From: Colwellia_A sp041890515
GTDB lineage: Bacteria; Pseudomonadota; Gammaproteobacteria; Enterobacterales; Alteromonadaceae
Assembly: GCA_041890515.1 (NCBI GenBank)
Contig: JASDWX010000046.1
Span: forward strand, 1 to 64,000
Direction of reading: 5' to 3'
DNA: 64,000 nt
The translations under genes were made by a program, and so were the position numbers. Shown piece after piece: positions 34,522-43,396 of the stretch. The first letter of the stretch is position 1, and each line of letters opens with the position of its first letter. The notes below the pieces were generated by a model that saw nothing but the letters and a program-made list of their open reading frames with translations, did not search any database and was not told the DNA's origin.

Positions 34522-35763
34522 ATGGCGGCATTTAGTTACGTTGGCAGAAGTGTTAGCGGCGCTCAAGTTAAAGGAATGATAGAAGCAGTAAACGCAAATG
34601 CGGTTGCAGAGCAATTGTCACGCCAAGGAATTATCCCCGTATCTATTAATGAATCTAAAGATAAGCCAAGTGGCACAACTGATTTAGCGAATATTGATAT
34701 CGGAGAATTACTTGGTTTTTCGGTAATAACGCTTGATGAATTAATTGTTTTTTGTCGACAAATGTATGCACTTGTTCGTTCTGGTGTTCCTATTTTACGT
34801 GCAATCAATGGTATGGCAGAGTCAAGTACCTCACCAAAATTAAGAAGTGCGTTAATCGATATTGCTAGTCAATTGGAAGGGGGGTACGCACTTTCAACTG
34901 CATTAAATAAACACCCTAAAATTTTCTCTCCATTATTTATTTCCTTAGTCCATGTGGGGGAAAATACTGGGCAACTCGATGGTTCATTTATAAAGCTAGC
35001 CAGTTATTTTGAACGCGAATTAGATACAAATAAACGAATCAAAACAGCGTTACGTTACCCCAGTTTTGTTCTGGGGGCGATTGTGATTGCCATGGTCATT
35101 TTGAATATTTTTGTTATTCCGACTTTTGCCAATATGTTCGCGAAACTCGGCGCCGATTTACCCATAACCACTAAAATGTTGATCGCGAGTTCTAACTTCT
35201 TTGTAAACTATTGGCCGCATTTGTTAGTCGCTAGCGTATTTACTTTTTTTGGGGTTAGGCATTATTTAAAAACGGATCGTGGTTTATATTTATGGGATCG
35301 ATTAAAGACAAAGCTACCTATTGTAGGCAGTATTATTGAACGTTCGATTTTGTCACGTTTTTCTCATAGTTTTTCTATCGTGTTAAAGGCTGGAGTCCCT
35401 TTAACAACAGGATTGACCTTGGTGTCAGATGCTGTTGATAACACTTACATGCGAGATAAAATTTTAGCCATGCGTGGTGGAATTGAAAGTGGTGATAGTC
35501 TATTACGCTCAGCTAATGCCAGTACATTATTTACGCCATTGGTTTTACAAATGGTGGCGGTAGGGGAAGAAACAGGTCGTGTCGATGAACTTTTAGAAGA
35601 AGTGGGTGATTATTATGAACGGGAAGTTGATTACGAGCTCAGTACGTTAACAGCTAGAATTGAACCCATAATGATCGCAATCGTTGCTGGTATGGTATTG
35701 GTTCTCGCGTTAGGTATTTTCACGCCTATGTGGGACATGATGTCGGCCATTAAAGGGAAATAA
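34522..35763 (+). CDS. mshG: MSHA platform protein MshG (PilC/GspF-like)
   Basis: A 413-residue polytopic inner-membrane protein of the T2SF family, with two repeated cytoplasmic domains and three main membrane segments (about 180-205, 228-250 and 382-405). Family signatures include FCRQMYALVRSGVPIL and VGEETGRVDELLEEVGDYYEREVDYEL. It turns MshE rotation into pilin extraction. It directly follows mshE. Confidence 0.94.
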   Translation: MAAFSYVGRSVSGAQVKGMIEAVNANAVAEQLSRQGIIPVSINESKDKPSGTTDLANIDIGELLGFSVITLDELIVFCRQMYALVRSGVPILRAINGMAESSTSPKLRSALIDIASQLEGGYALSTALNKHPKIFSPLFISLVHVGENTGQLDGSFIKLASYFERELDTNKRIKTALRYPSFVLGAIVIAMVILNIFVIPTFANMFAKLGADLPITTKMLIASSNFFVNYWPHLLVASVFTFFGVRHYLKTDRGLYLWDRLKTKLPIVGSIIERSILSRFSHSFSIVLKAGVPLTTGLTLVSDAVDNTYMRDKILAMRGGIESGDSLLRSANASTLFTPLVLQMVAVGEETGRVDELLEEVGDYYEREVDYELSTLTARIEPIMIAIVAGMVLVLALGIFTPMWDMMSAIKGK

Positions 35764-35774
35764 GTTGGTACTAT

Positions 35775-36308
35775 ATGACGTTACAACAGGTTAGTGCTAA
35801 AAAAGGGAAGTCTGTTGCTGAAAATCTGATCATACTTGCTATGATTGGATTACTCATGGCTACCTTTATTTATTATTTTTTTAAACAAGAATCACATTTA
35901 TCACGAACAGGATTTGACGCTGTTGCTAATAACTTTTCCGCCAGAATAATGGTTATCCACGCACAATGGTTTATGGATAATAAACCGCGTTGGGTCATAA
36001 TAAAAGAAAGTTCCGAATTAAATGGCGAACATAAAAATAAGACTATAGAAGTTAATGCATCTGGCTGGGTTGACGTTTCATCGGTAAATAACGATGGCAA
36101 TCACAATAACTGTCAGAAAATATGGCAACAAGTATTAGCAACACCAATGTTATACATTAAACAGCCTATTTCAGCTGTTATGGTAAATATAAAGACCAAT
36201 GATGATTTTAAGGAAAAAATTCACCTTTGCCGCTATAGTTTACCGAGTGGAGAGTATTTTGATTATCAACCAAGTAACGGAAAAGTTAGCCTAATACAGA
36301 TAAATTAG
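35775..36308 (+). CDS. mshF: MSHA biogenesis protein MshF
   Basis: A 177-residue protein with one N-terminal membrane helix (about 20-40, NLIILAMIGLLMATFIYYFF) and a small periplasmic domain. Position between mshG and the pilin genes and length agree with MshF, whose exact role is unknown. It has some features of a minor pilin, but there is no prepilin peptidase site (G-F-T-L-x-E). Confidence 0.75.
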   Translation: MTLQQVSAKKGKSVAENLIILAMIGLLMATFIYYFFKQESHLSRTGFDAVANNFSARIMVIHAQWFMDNKPRWVIIKESSELNGEHKNKTIEVNASGWVDVSSVNNDGNHNNCQKIWQQVLATPMLYIKQPISAVMVNIKTNDDFKEKIHLCRYSLPSGEYFDYQPSNGKVSLIQIN

Positions 36309-36390
36309 TGGTTAAAAATACACTAAAAGTGAATGATAAATAAATTAAATGGGTTTTTGTTAAAAAAAGTGGTTTAAAAGCACTAAGTAA

Positions 36391-36420
36391 GTGACTTTAT
36401 TAGTAATTCGTTGTTAGAAT
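36391..36420 (+). promoter_or_regulatory. Candidate promoter of the mshB pilin gene
   Basis: GTGACT (36391-36396), an 18-bp spacer, then TAGAAT (36415-36420), about 50 bp before mshB, in the 162-bp gap between mshF and the pilin genes. A separate pilin promoter is plausible, since pilins need higher expression than the assembly genes. Confidence 0.3.
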
Positions 36421-36470
36421 AAATTTAAAGTAATAGAAAATATATTAGTAAAACGATAACAGAGGTGGTT

Positions 36471-37064
36471 ATGAAAAAACAAGCAGGTTTCACGCTGATT
36501 GAATTAGTGATTGTAGTCGTCATTTTGGGTTTTTTAGCCGTTACCGCTATTCCCAAATTTATTGACTTAACAGAACAAGCTAAACAAGCGAATATTGAAG
36601 GTATGGCAGGTGGTTTTGCTACGGGTGTTTCTTTAGCTAGAGCGCAGTGGGAATCAGAAGGGCGTACTAATAACGGCACAAATAACACAACGATTTATGA
36701 TGGCGTGAATCTGGTGTTAACAACTGAAACTACAGATATTCGTCCAGGTTATATAACGGGCTTAACTGATGGAGCAGGTTTAGGTACCGACTTTGATGCC
36801 GCTAACTGTAAAGAAATTTGGGACAATATTTTTCAACAACCACCAACATTAGCAACATTCAATGTTGCAAATGCCACTACGAATTATATTGTGGCAGAAA
36901 CCGGTGACTTAGAAGAATCACATTGTATTTTCTATTTAAGAGCGACTTTGGATAAAGATACCAATGGAAATTTTGAAGACCCTGGTGTAGCAAATGTAGG
37001 CAATAACTTCACTTATTATCCTGCAAGTAGTCGTGTAGAAATTAATATCGCAGTAACGAACTAA
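36471..37064 (+). CDS. mshB: MSHA pilin MshB
   Basis: A 197-residue type IV prepilin. The leader MKKQAG is cut before Phe by prepilin peptidase, and the mature N-terminus FTLIELVIVVVILGFLAVTA has Glu5. The globular domain has a Cys pair (in NCKEIWD and SHCIFYLRA). Start ATG 36471 with AGAGG is preferred over an in-frame GTG at 36465. Position and size match MshB, a pilin related to MshA. With the following mshA interrupted, it may carry more weight in this strain. Confidence 0.88.
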   Translation: MKKQAGFTLIELVIVVVILGFLAVTAIPKFIDLTEQAKQANIEGMAGGFATGVSLARAQWESEGRTNNGTNNTTIYDGVNLVLTTETTDIRPGYITGLTDGAGLGTDFDAANCKEIWDNIFQQPPTLATFNVANATTNYIVAETGDLEESHCIFYLRATLDKDTNGNFEDPGVANVGNNFTYYPASSRVEINIAVTN

Positions 37065-37110
37065 TTCATAAAAAATTCGAATACATTAAATTTAAAATAA
37101 AAGGTCAATT

Positions 37111-37572
37111 ATGAAAACATTACAAAAGTAAGCAGGTTTTACATTAATAGAATTAGTCGTCGTTATTGTAATTTTAGGTATTTTAGCTGCAACAGCGGCA
37201 CCTAAATTTATTGAGTTGACGAGTGATGCACGCTCATCTGTAGTGCAAGCAGTTAAAGGTTCATTGAACTCAGCAGCTGATTTAGCACATTCAAAAGCGT
37301 TAGTGACAAATGTTGTTGATGGTGATATTAGTATTAACGGTTCAACTATTACTTTCGTAAACTCTTGGCCTGATAATGCTTCTATTTCATCGCTGATTAC
37401 TTTTGATTCTGGCGATATTACAGAAGTATCAGGTAGTGCAGGTACTTTTACACACACTGATGCTGCGTTAGCAACTAACTGTTTTGCTGAGTATGATAAT
37501 GCATCAACAAGCGGCGCTCCAGTTTCAGGATATCGTCCAGCTATAACTGATGATGTATCTGTTTGTGATTAA
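37111..37572 (+). pseudogene. mshA: Major MSHA pilin MshA interrupted by a TAA stop at codon 7
   Basis: ATG 37111, with AAGG eight bases upstream, reads MKTLQK and then TAA at 37129-37131. The frame continues without further stops for 146 codons: AGFTLIELVVVIVILGILAATAAPKF followed by a normal MshA-like body with a C-terminal Cys pair. The usual sequence here is K-Q-A-G-F, so one C-to-T change (CAA to TAA) explains it. The stop lies in the leader, before the prepilin cleavage site, and no downstream start would keep the cleavage site. Hence the gene should make no pilin unless the stop is read through or is a sequencing error. A second intact MshA-like gene lies at 39483. Confidence 0.85.
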
Positions 37573-37592
37573 TCAACCACTGTTTTATTTAT

Positions 37593-37617
37593 AAAAACCG
37601 AGCGATGCTCGGTTTTT
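37593..37617. terminator. Bidirectional terminator between mshA and pglL
   Basis: Perfect 11-bp stem AAAAACCGAGC (37593-37603) / GCTCGGTTTTT (37607-37617) with a GAT loop. The T-run on one side and A-run on the other serve both the pilin gene and the convergent pglL, whose stop it touches. Confidence 0.9.
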
Positions 37618-39301
37618 AGTTTTTAATATCATTAAATTTTAAGTTCTCTCCCCAATTATCAATAAGTGGAAAGGTGTTTTTTGCTTCACTGAGTACTTCT
37701 TGATATTGTTCTAACTTCTCTAATATCCTTAAACAAAGTAGTACATTCGAATAGACACTTGGGCGAGGTTTAAAACGCACGCGAATAAGCCCCCAATCGA
37801 TGAACTGTTGTAATTTACCCGTATTCTTTTCTTTGATTCCTGTTATTAATAAGTGGTTATATATATTAGCGTCAAATCGACTTTGCCAAGCTAAAGGGTT
37901 ATTAATTTTTTGAAATGATTTTATAGCTTGGTGACTATTCTTTTCATATGCTGTAATGATTAGTCCTGTTTGTAAAGTGGTGACTAAAAAAGGTAGGAAG
38001 ATAACAGGTAATAAAACCGCAAAAAAACGTAGTAAAAAGGTTTTGTTGAATGAAATTTTATTTTTATCACCACTACTTTGAATATCCGTAAACCAAAGTA
38101 AAATAATAAAAACAAACCAGTGGCTAATAGACGTATAAAAAGGAAACTCTAATTGGCTGTGCAGCAATAAAGGAGTAATTAAACCTAAGATCGCGAGGCG
38201 TTTAGCTGAATTTTTATCAATCTTTAGCCAGCTACTCATATAAGCGATAAAGAAAAAAATCATACCAAGAAATGCAACTATTCCGCCTTCACTTACCCAA
38301 TATAAAACTTCATTGTGTGGGTGTGATAACTTTAGTAAGGGTTGGTTAAGCTCAGGATTCTTTAATTTTAATTTGTTATTGAAATCTAGATAACTACGTT
38401 CAAAACCGCCATAGCCGAATCCAAATAATGGTTTATCTAATATCATCTTGAGCGATATTAGATAAATATCAGAACGAGCATTAATATTTGTCCCCTTCCT
38501 TTCAACTTGGTTACTAGGTTTGTCTTTTAGGCTAAGTTGGGCTAGAAATAAAGCAGATATTACGATTAATAATAATTTCGTAAATTGCTTTTTATTTGTC
38601 AAAAATACGTACGGCGTTATGAATAATATTGCTATCAAAGCGGCTAAGTAACCGGTGCGTGAAAAAAGAGGAATAATCAAAAAGCTACTACTAAACAAGG
38701 TGAGGTAAAGAAGGATTCTTTTTAATGCAGAATATCTTTCACATTCGCCAATGGTGGCTAAATATAAACTCAAACTGATGCCTACTCCCATAAAGCTAGC
38801 CATTACATTTCTCTGTAAGAAGCTTCCGTGTGGCAATCCAATCTCTTGGTTATAGCTTCCCCAATCTCCAGTTTCTAAAATGAAATACTGAACTAAGCCG
38901 AAACTTGATTGTAGAGCAACAGCGATTAAGATCCACCACAAGATTTGTTGTGGGTTATTGGTTAACTCATCAAATTGATACAAGCAGAAGAGGAGAAGTA
39001 AACCACCAGCCAAACCAAGTAGGCGTGGAATAGCATGATCACTGAACTCACTGCCATAAAACATCGGTATACATAAACAAAAAAATCCTAATAGGCTATA
39101 TAGGTGTAGTTTGCTTGTGACAACTATTTTATTAAGTGTAATTTGCCATAGTCCTAATGAAATAAGAATGGTGGCGATTAACCAGCCAAATACATTGAAG
39201 GATAAATACAAACCCGTCCCGCCAGGGGTTTCTAACACAATGTGCATGGCGAAACAGAAGTATAAAATAAGAAAAAATCGAAAATAGGGGAATAGGGTCA
39301 C
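37616..39301 (-). CDS. PglL-type O-oligosaccharyltransferase (Wzy_C family)
   Basis: A 561-residue polytopic inner-membrane protein with about 11-12 hydrophobic segments and a soluble C-terminal tail (about 435-561). The motif LPHGSFLQRNVMASFM and the Wzy_C loop HPHNEVLYWVSEGGI are those of PglL/PilO-type ligases that transfer lipid-linked glycans to pilins; O-antigen ligase WaaL shares the fold but lacks the first motif. It lies inside the MSHA locus, on the opposite strand between two mshA-like genes, so the pilin is the likely acceptor. The glycan genes are not in the window. Confidence 0.8.
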   Translation of the reverse strand: MTLFPYFRFFLILYFCFAMHIVLETPGGTGLYLSFNVFGWLIATILISLGLWQITLNKIVVTSKLHLYSLLGFFCLCIPMFYGSEFSDHAIPRLLGLAGGLLLLFCLYQFDELTNNPQQILWWILIAVALQSSFGLVQYFILETGDWGSYNQEIGLPHGSFLQRNVMASFMGVGISLSLYLATIGECERYSALKRILLYLTLFSSSFLIIPLFSRTGYLAALIAILFITPYVFLTNKKQFTKLLLIVISALFLAQLSLKDKPSNQVERKGTNINARSDIYLISLKMILDKPLFGFGYGGFERSYLDFNNKLKLKNPELNQPLLKLSHPHNEVLYWVSEGGIVAFLGMIFFFIAYMSSWLKIDKNSAKRLAILGLITPLLLHSQLEFPFYTSISHWFVFIILLWFTDIQSSGDKNKISFNKTFLLRFFAVLLPVIFLPFLVTTLQTGLIITAYEKNSHQAIKSFQKINNPLAWQSRFDANIYNHLLITGIKEKNTGKLQQFIDWGLIRVRFKPRPSVYSNVLLCLRILEKLEQYQEVLSEAKNTFPLIDNWGENLKFNDIKN

Positions 39302-39410
39302 GGTAATTTAAATAAAGCGAAATAGTAACCAAAGAGTAAAGTGCTTCATCTGTATTTACAATATTTAATCGGCAGATTGCGTGTTAGTTATAGGTTATAT
39401 TTTTATAGGT

Positions 39411-39431
39411 ATATGCTATATGCTATATGCT
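39411..39431. repeat. Three tandem ATATGCT heptamers upstream of the second mshA-like gene
   Basis: Three perfect 7-bp units followed by TATA, 52-72 bp before the ATG at 39483. The repeat overlaps the likely promoter area, where each unit offers a TATATG -10-like hexamer. Confidence 0.8.
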
Positions 39432-39482
39432 ATAGTTATTAAATAGTAAATACATCGAAACTTAACTTGAAGTGAAGCACGC

Positions 39483-39995
39483 ATGAAGCCTGTTATAGCA
39501 TTAAAAACATCGCAAAAAAATAATAAAGGTTTTACACTTATTGAGTTGGTCGTGGTTATTGTAATTTTAGGTATTCTTGCCGCAACGGTAGTGCCAAAGT
39601 ATGTAAGCATAACGGCTGAAGCACATACGGCGACTTTGCAGGCCGTTAAGGGGTCGTTAGAAGGTGCATCGGCGCTTGTTTATAGTAAATCGATAGTTGC
39701 AGGAAATCAGAACCTTTCAAGCGGTGCTACCCCTACTCCAACTATAGAATTATCAGATGGGCCGTTAACTATTAATTACGGTTATCCAATTGTTGCAAAC
39801 GATACTGATACTTATTGGCGCAGACTTATTGATATTAGTGCTGAGTTTACAATAACTAATATTAATGGCGTTTTAATTATTTACCCAGCAGAATTAGAGG
39901 ATATTGTATTTTCAACAGGGAGTTGTGCAATAACGTATAACAATTCAACAGGTGAAAATGAAAAACCAACAATTACATTATTTGAGTGTATATAA
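39483..39995 (+). CDS. Second MshA-like type IV pilin
   Basis: A 170-residue prepilin. A longer leader (MKPVIALKTSQKNNKG) precedes FTLIELVVVIVILGILAATV with Glu5. The helix AHTATLQAVKGSLEGASALVYSK is close to the matching part of the interrupted MshA (ARSSVVQAVKGSLNSAADLAHSK), so the two are probably duplicates that diverged in the globular domain. The Cys pair (SCAIT and the final ECI) is retained. Since the first mshA is broken, this is the best candidate for the working major pilin. Its 3' end overlaps mshC by 38 bases. Confidence 0.87.
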   Translation: MKPVIALKTSQKNNKGFTLIELVVVIVILGILAATVVPKYVSITAEAHTATLQAVKGSLEGASALVYSKSIVAGNQNLSSGATPTPTIELSDGPLTINYGYPIVANDTDTYWRRLIDISAEFTITNINGVLIIYPAELEDIVFSTGSCAITYNNSTGENEKPTITLFECI

Positions 39996-40527
39996 TTTAT
40001 TCTGCAACAATATTGAGAGATATCGCTTGAATACCAATAAAACACCAATAAATCCTAAAATATTAATGAGTTCAAGAGGTTTTACAACAATCGAGTTAGT
40101 GGTTGTCATCATCATTATTGGTATTCTCGCAGTGACTATTATCCCCAAAATGCAATCAACAGGTGGATACGAAGAAATAATCTATCAAGATGAAACCGTT
40201 ACTAAACTGCGCAGTATCCAATTGCGTGCCATGCAAAATACCTCTGGTAGCGAGTGTCATGATGTATTAATTACTAGTGATAAACTGGGTATTCCAGGTG
40301 ATAGCTGTACAAGCTTTGCTGATAATACTTTGAACAGTACGACCATTGTTAAAATTATTGATCATGAAGTGGAGTTTGAATATGCAGGTGGCTCTTCGTT
40401 ATTTCATTTTGATCATTTAGGTCGACCAGTCAATTGTGTTTCTCCTTGCGAAATTAGTATTGTTGGTGAAGAACAAACCCTTATTGTTGCCATAAACGAT
40501 CAAGGTTATATTTATGCGAAAAATTGA
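39958..40527 (+). CDS. mshC: MSHA minor pilin MshC
   Basis: A minor pilin with the prepilin motif RGFTTIELVVVIIIIGILAVTI and a Cys pair (ECHDV/DSCTS, plus NCVSPCE). From ATG 39958 it has 189 residues with an unusually long leader of about 40 residues; ATG 40066 would give a typical short leader (MSSRG) but has a poor ribosome-binding site. Upstream the frame overlaps the previous pilin gene. Order and length match MshC. Confidence 0.8.
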   Translation: MKNQQLHYLSVYNLFCNNIERYRLNTNKTPINPKILMSSRGFTTIELVVVIIIIGILAVTIIPKMQSTGGYEEIIYQDETVTKLRSIQLRAMQNTSGSECHDVLITSDKLGIPGDSCTSFADNTLNSTTIVKIIDHEVEFEYAGGSSLFHFDHLGRPVNCVSPCEISIVGEEQTLIVAINDQGYIYAKN

Positions 40528-41092
40528 TTTGATCAAATTTAAAAAAACAACTAAACAAACGGGTTTCACGTTAATTGAAATTATTGTCGGTATTGTTGTT
40601 TTATCTATTACCTATGCCGTGTTAACAACATTGATATATCCTTTAGCCAGCCAAAGTGCTGCGCAAGTGCATCAGATAAGGGCTGCTGAATTAGGCCAAT
40701 CCATGATCAATGAAATTTTAGGCAAAGCCTTTGATGAAAACTCAGATATGTCTGGTGGTGCTTTGAGGTGCGGAGAAGTCTCTGCAGGACTTTGTACGAC
40801 ATCAGCGAATTTAAATGCTGACGGTAGTGAAGAACGTGGCGATTATAATGATGTCGATGATTACAATGCAATTCGTTTCACTGATGCTGAAATAGTCAAC
40901 TCGCAAGGAAATAGTATTTCTGATGTTTATGTGGGTTTTTCTATGAATGTTACTGTGATTTACGACAGTGATTACAGCGGCTCATATGAAGCAGGGGTTG
41001 ATGATGAAAAAACAGCAAAATTAATCACCATTACTGTGCGCAGCCCACAAAGTGATGATTACACTTTTTCGGTGTATAGGGTTAACTTCTAA
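40514..41092 (+). CDS. mshD: MSHA minor pilin MshD
   Basis: A 192-residue minor pilin with prepilin site TGFTLIEIIVGIVVLSITYAVLTT and the typical MshD part AAELGQSMINEILGKAFDENSD. It overlaps mshC by 14 bases and mshO by one base. Probably part of the tip complex that primes pilus assembly. Confidence 0.87.
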   Translation: MRKIDLIKFKKTTKQTGFTLIEIIVGIVVLSITYAVLTTLIYPLASQSAAQVHQIRAAELGQSMINEILGKAFDENSDMSGGALRCGEVSAGLCTTSANLNADGSEERGDYNDVDDYNAIRFTDAEIVNSQGNSISDVYVGFSMNVTVIYDSDYSGSYEAGVDDEKTAKLITITVRSPQSDDYTFSVYRVNF

Positions 41093-41988
41093 TGCTTTTA
41101 TATTTTCGCCGAATTTATAATATTAAAAACAAATCTACTCATAGTGGGTATTCAAAAAATATAAGTTTTAAAATGTCTAATTGTATAATTGTAAAAGCAA
41201 AAGGTTTTACGTTAATTGAATTTATAGTCGCCATGGTATTATTGGGTATACTCGCGGTAGGCGTAAGTAGCTTTTTACAATTTGGCGGTCAAATGTACGC
41301 TGATGCATCTGCACGCGATAAAATATTGTCATCTGCCAGGTTTGCCATTGAAAGGTTAAACAGAGAACTTCGAAGTGCGTTGCCTAATAGTGCACGAATA
41401 ACAACAAATTCATGTTTAGAGTTTATGCCGATCCAATCGAGCGCTATCTATGTTGATATCCCTGTTTCTCCTGACTCAGCAAGTGATCAAGTTACCATTG
41501 TGCCCGCTTCGACCACTGTTAGTAGTACAGATGTAGTAACCTTTAATGCTATCGTTTACCCTTTAAGGTCAAATGATGTCTACCTTTCGTCTAATCAGAA
41601 GTTTTACCCTATTGATAGTGCAATTTATTCGACTACCCCTTCGATAGACCCACATGTTTTAACATTAGACAGTTCAGTACTCTTTGCTGAAGAATCAGCC
41701 ACTAACCGTGTCTACTTTGTTGATGACTCTGTGATGTATTGTATCGAAGGCAGCGATAACAATAATAGTTTGGTACGATACGATGTGACTAGTCATACTA
41801 GCACGGGCGAACCTGACAACTTAAACAATAGAGCTGTAATGGCAGAATATCTGAAAGATGATTCAGGATTTAGTACGGTTGGTGCTAATTTGCAGCGGAA
41901 TGCGATTGTGTCGATTCGACTATATTTTACAAGGCAGTTCGAAGAGATTTTATTTGAGAATGAAATACAGGTGCCCAATGTTCCGTAG
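41092..41988 (+). CDS. mshO: MSHA minor pilin-like protein MshO
   Basis: A 298-residue minor pilin with prepilin site KGFTLIEFIVAMVLLGILAVGV followed by an ARFAIERLNRELRSALPNS helix typical of MshO/PilW-like proteins. ATG 41092 directly overlaps the mshD stop and gives a 37-residue leader; ATG 41173 (MSNCIIVKAKG) would give a normal leader. Confidence 0.85.
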   Translation: MLLYFRRIYNIKNKSTHSGYSKNISFKMSNCIIVKAKGFTLIEFIVAMVLLGILAVGVSSFLQFGGQMYADASARDKILSSARFAIERLNRELRSALPNSARITTNSCLEFMPIQSSAIYVDIPVSPDSASDQVTIVPASTTVSSTDVVTFNAIVYPLRSNDVYLSSNQKFYPIDSAIYSTTPSIDPHVLTLDSSVLFAEESATNRVYFVDDSVMYCIEGSDNNNSLVRYDVTSHTSTGEPDNLNNRAVMAEYLKDDSGFSTVGANLQRNAIVSIRLYFTRQFEEILFENEIQVPNVP

Positions 41989-42448
41989 CCATGTTTATAA
42001 GTATAACCAAGTCAATAGATATAAACATGACTTAAATCAAATCAATACCAAGCAAAAAGGTAGTGCTATTGTTATCGCTATTTTTGTTATTGTGGTGATG
42101 GCGTTACTTGGAGCAGGATTAGTAAAAATATTATCATCAAGTGCTGAATCTGTAGCTTATGAAGTGATAGGTACCCGTGCTTATGCAGCAGCACAGACTG
42201 GAGCTCAATGGCAATTACTTGAGGTTTTTCCGCATGACACAGGCACAAGAACAGCGTGCCAAAGTACGATAACGGAACCTGATTTTTCGAATGTCGAAGG
42301 CTTAAAAGACTGCACTGCAACAGTAACCTGTAATGATGACGGGGAATTTGATGGTACAACATACTATATTATTACAAGTACTGGCCAATGTTCCATTGGC
42401 GGTGTTATCACATCCCGAACCGTCGAAATAGAAGCAAGAAGCCTATAA
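41978..42448 (+). CDS. mshP: MSHA biogenesis protein MshP
   Basis: A 156-residue PilX-like protein: a basic N-terminus, KQKGSAIVIAIFVIVVMALLGAGLV as membrane helix, then a small domain with Cys residues (ACQST, DCTAT, TCNDD and QCSIG). ATG 41978 overlaps the end of mshO; longer in-frame starts from 41858 run deep into mshO and are unlikely. It lacks a full GFTLIE motif, as MshP proteins do. Confidence 0.8.
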   Translation: MFRSHVYKYNQVNRYKHDLNQINTKQKGSAIVIAIFVIVVMALLGAGLVKILSSSAESVAYEVIGTRAYAAAQTGAQWQLLEVFPHDTGTRTACQSTITEPDFSNVEGLKDCTATVTCNDDGEFDGTTYYIITSTGQCSIGGVITSRTVEIEARSL

Positions 42449-42566
42449 CAATTTTATTGAAGTATAGTAAGTATTAAGTGTTGGGATTTTTTACAGTTCG
42501 CTATTTATTCTAAGTATGCCCCCCTCGCAAATCATTTACCTGGTTGTTTTATTGTGTTTTTTATTT

Positions 42567-42583
42567 TTGGCGCAAATTATGCA
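42567..42583 (+). promoter_or_regulatory. Sigma-54 (RpoN) promoter of the second PEP-CTERM gene
   Basis: TTGGC...ATGCA with GG at 42569-42570 and GC at 42581-42582, exactly 10 bp apart as at the promoter at 13472. The start would be near 42594, 33 bases before the ATG at 42627. Confidence 0.7.
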
Positions 42584-42626
42584 TAACTACTCGTATACTA
42601 AAGTTTTTCATTAATTGAGAATTATA

Positions 42627-43190
42627 ATGATTAAATATTCTTTTAAATTAGCAACGATCCTGTTTTTATTTTTATCAACTGTTGCTCATGCGGGTTTGAT
42701 AACGGATCTTACAGAAAATAATTACATCACTATTGATGAATTAGATTGGGCTTGGGCTTCTACCGTTAATGTTGAATTTCATACTAAATCAGGTAATACA
42801 TTATCTGGACCTGGTGATAACTTTGGTTGGAGATACGCAACGACCAGTGAGTTGGATGCTTTTAAATTTGCTCACGAAGCCGCAAAAGAACTTCTTACAC
42901 TACGTGATGATGATGAAGAAATCACGGGTTATAAACATGCATTAAGTTTTTGGAACGATAAAATTGACGAGCTTGAGTTAGTAACGCCCTTTTTCTTTAC
43001 AATGACTAATGATATAGACGATTTCAATAATGGTCTCATTAATAGTACAGTCGGAGTGAATGAGGCAGAGTTTGACTATTTAACGTTCTACGTGCGCAAT
43101 ACTCCCGCACAAGTACCAGAGCCATCTACACTGATGATATTCGCTATCGCACTTATCGCGTTATCAATGAAAAAACGCGCCATAAAATAA
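42627..43190 (+). CDS. Small PEP-CTERM sorting-domain protein within the MSHA locus
   Basis: A 187-residue secreted protein. The signal peptide ends at about AHAG (residue 22-23). The body is acidic with Trp-rich stretches (ELDWAWAS and FGWRYATTSELDAF). The C-terminus is VPEPST, a hydrophobic segment (LMIFAIALIAL) and the tail KKRAIK, an exosortase sorting signal. ATG 42627 is chosen over an in-frame TTG at 42615. It has its own sigma-54 promoter and terminator, so it is an independent unit between mshP and mshQ. Confidence 0.83.
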   Translation: MIKYSFKLATILFLFLSTVAHAGLITDLTENNYITIDELDWAWASTVNVEFHTKSGNTLSGPGDNFGWRYATTSELDAFKFAHEAAKELLTLRDDDEEITGYKHALSFWNDKIDELELVTPFFFTMTNDIDDFNNGLINSTVGVNEAEFDYLTFYVRNTPAQVPEPSTLMIFAIALIALSMKKRAIK

Positions 43191-43220
43191 TCTTGGTGCA
43201 CCGTAAATAATACGCAAATT

Positions 43221-43245
43221 AGCCTCGCCATTGCGGGGCTTTTTA
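43221..43245 (+). terminator. Intrinsic terminator of the second PEP-CTERM gene
   Basis: Stem AGCCTCGC (43221-43228) / GCGGGGCT (43233-43240) with one G-T pair, a CATT loop and five T. Confidence 0.85.
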
Positions 43246-43396
43246 TTACCCCTAACATATCTACGTACGTTAACTTTGATAAGAATTTATCTAAATTATA
43301 TGTTTGATAAAAACAAGTCCTTACTTGTGATCATTAATACTTAGGAGTAACTTTAGTATACTAATAAATCTTTATTTTTCACTAGGAAATTTTGCA

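Noticed and set aside
36309..36470. Sigma-54 promoter for pilin expression upstream of mshB and mshA, as in Pseudomonas pilA
   Set aside because: No GG-N10-GC pattern is present in this gap or in the 46 bp before mshA.
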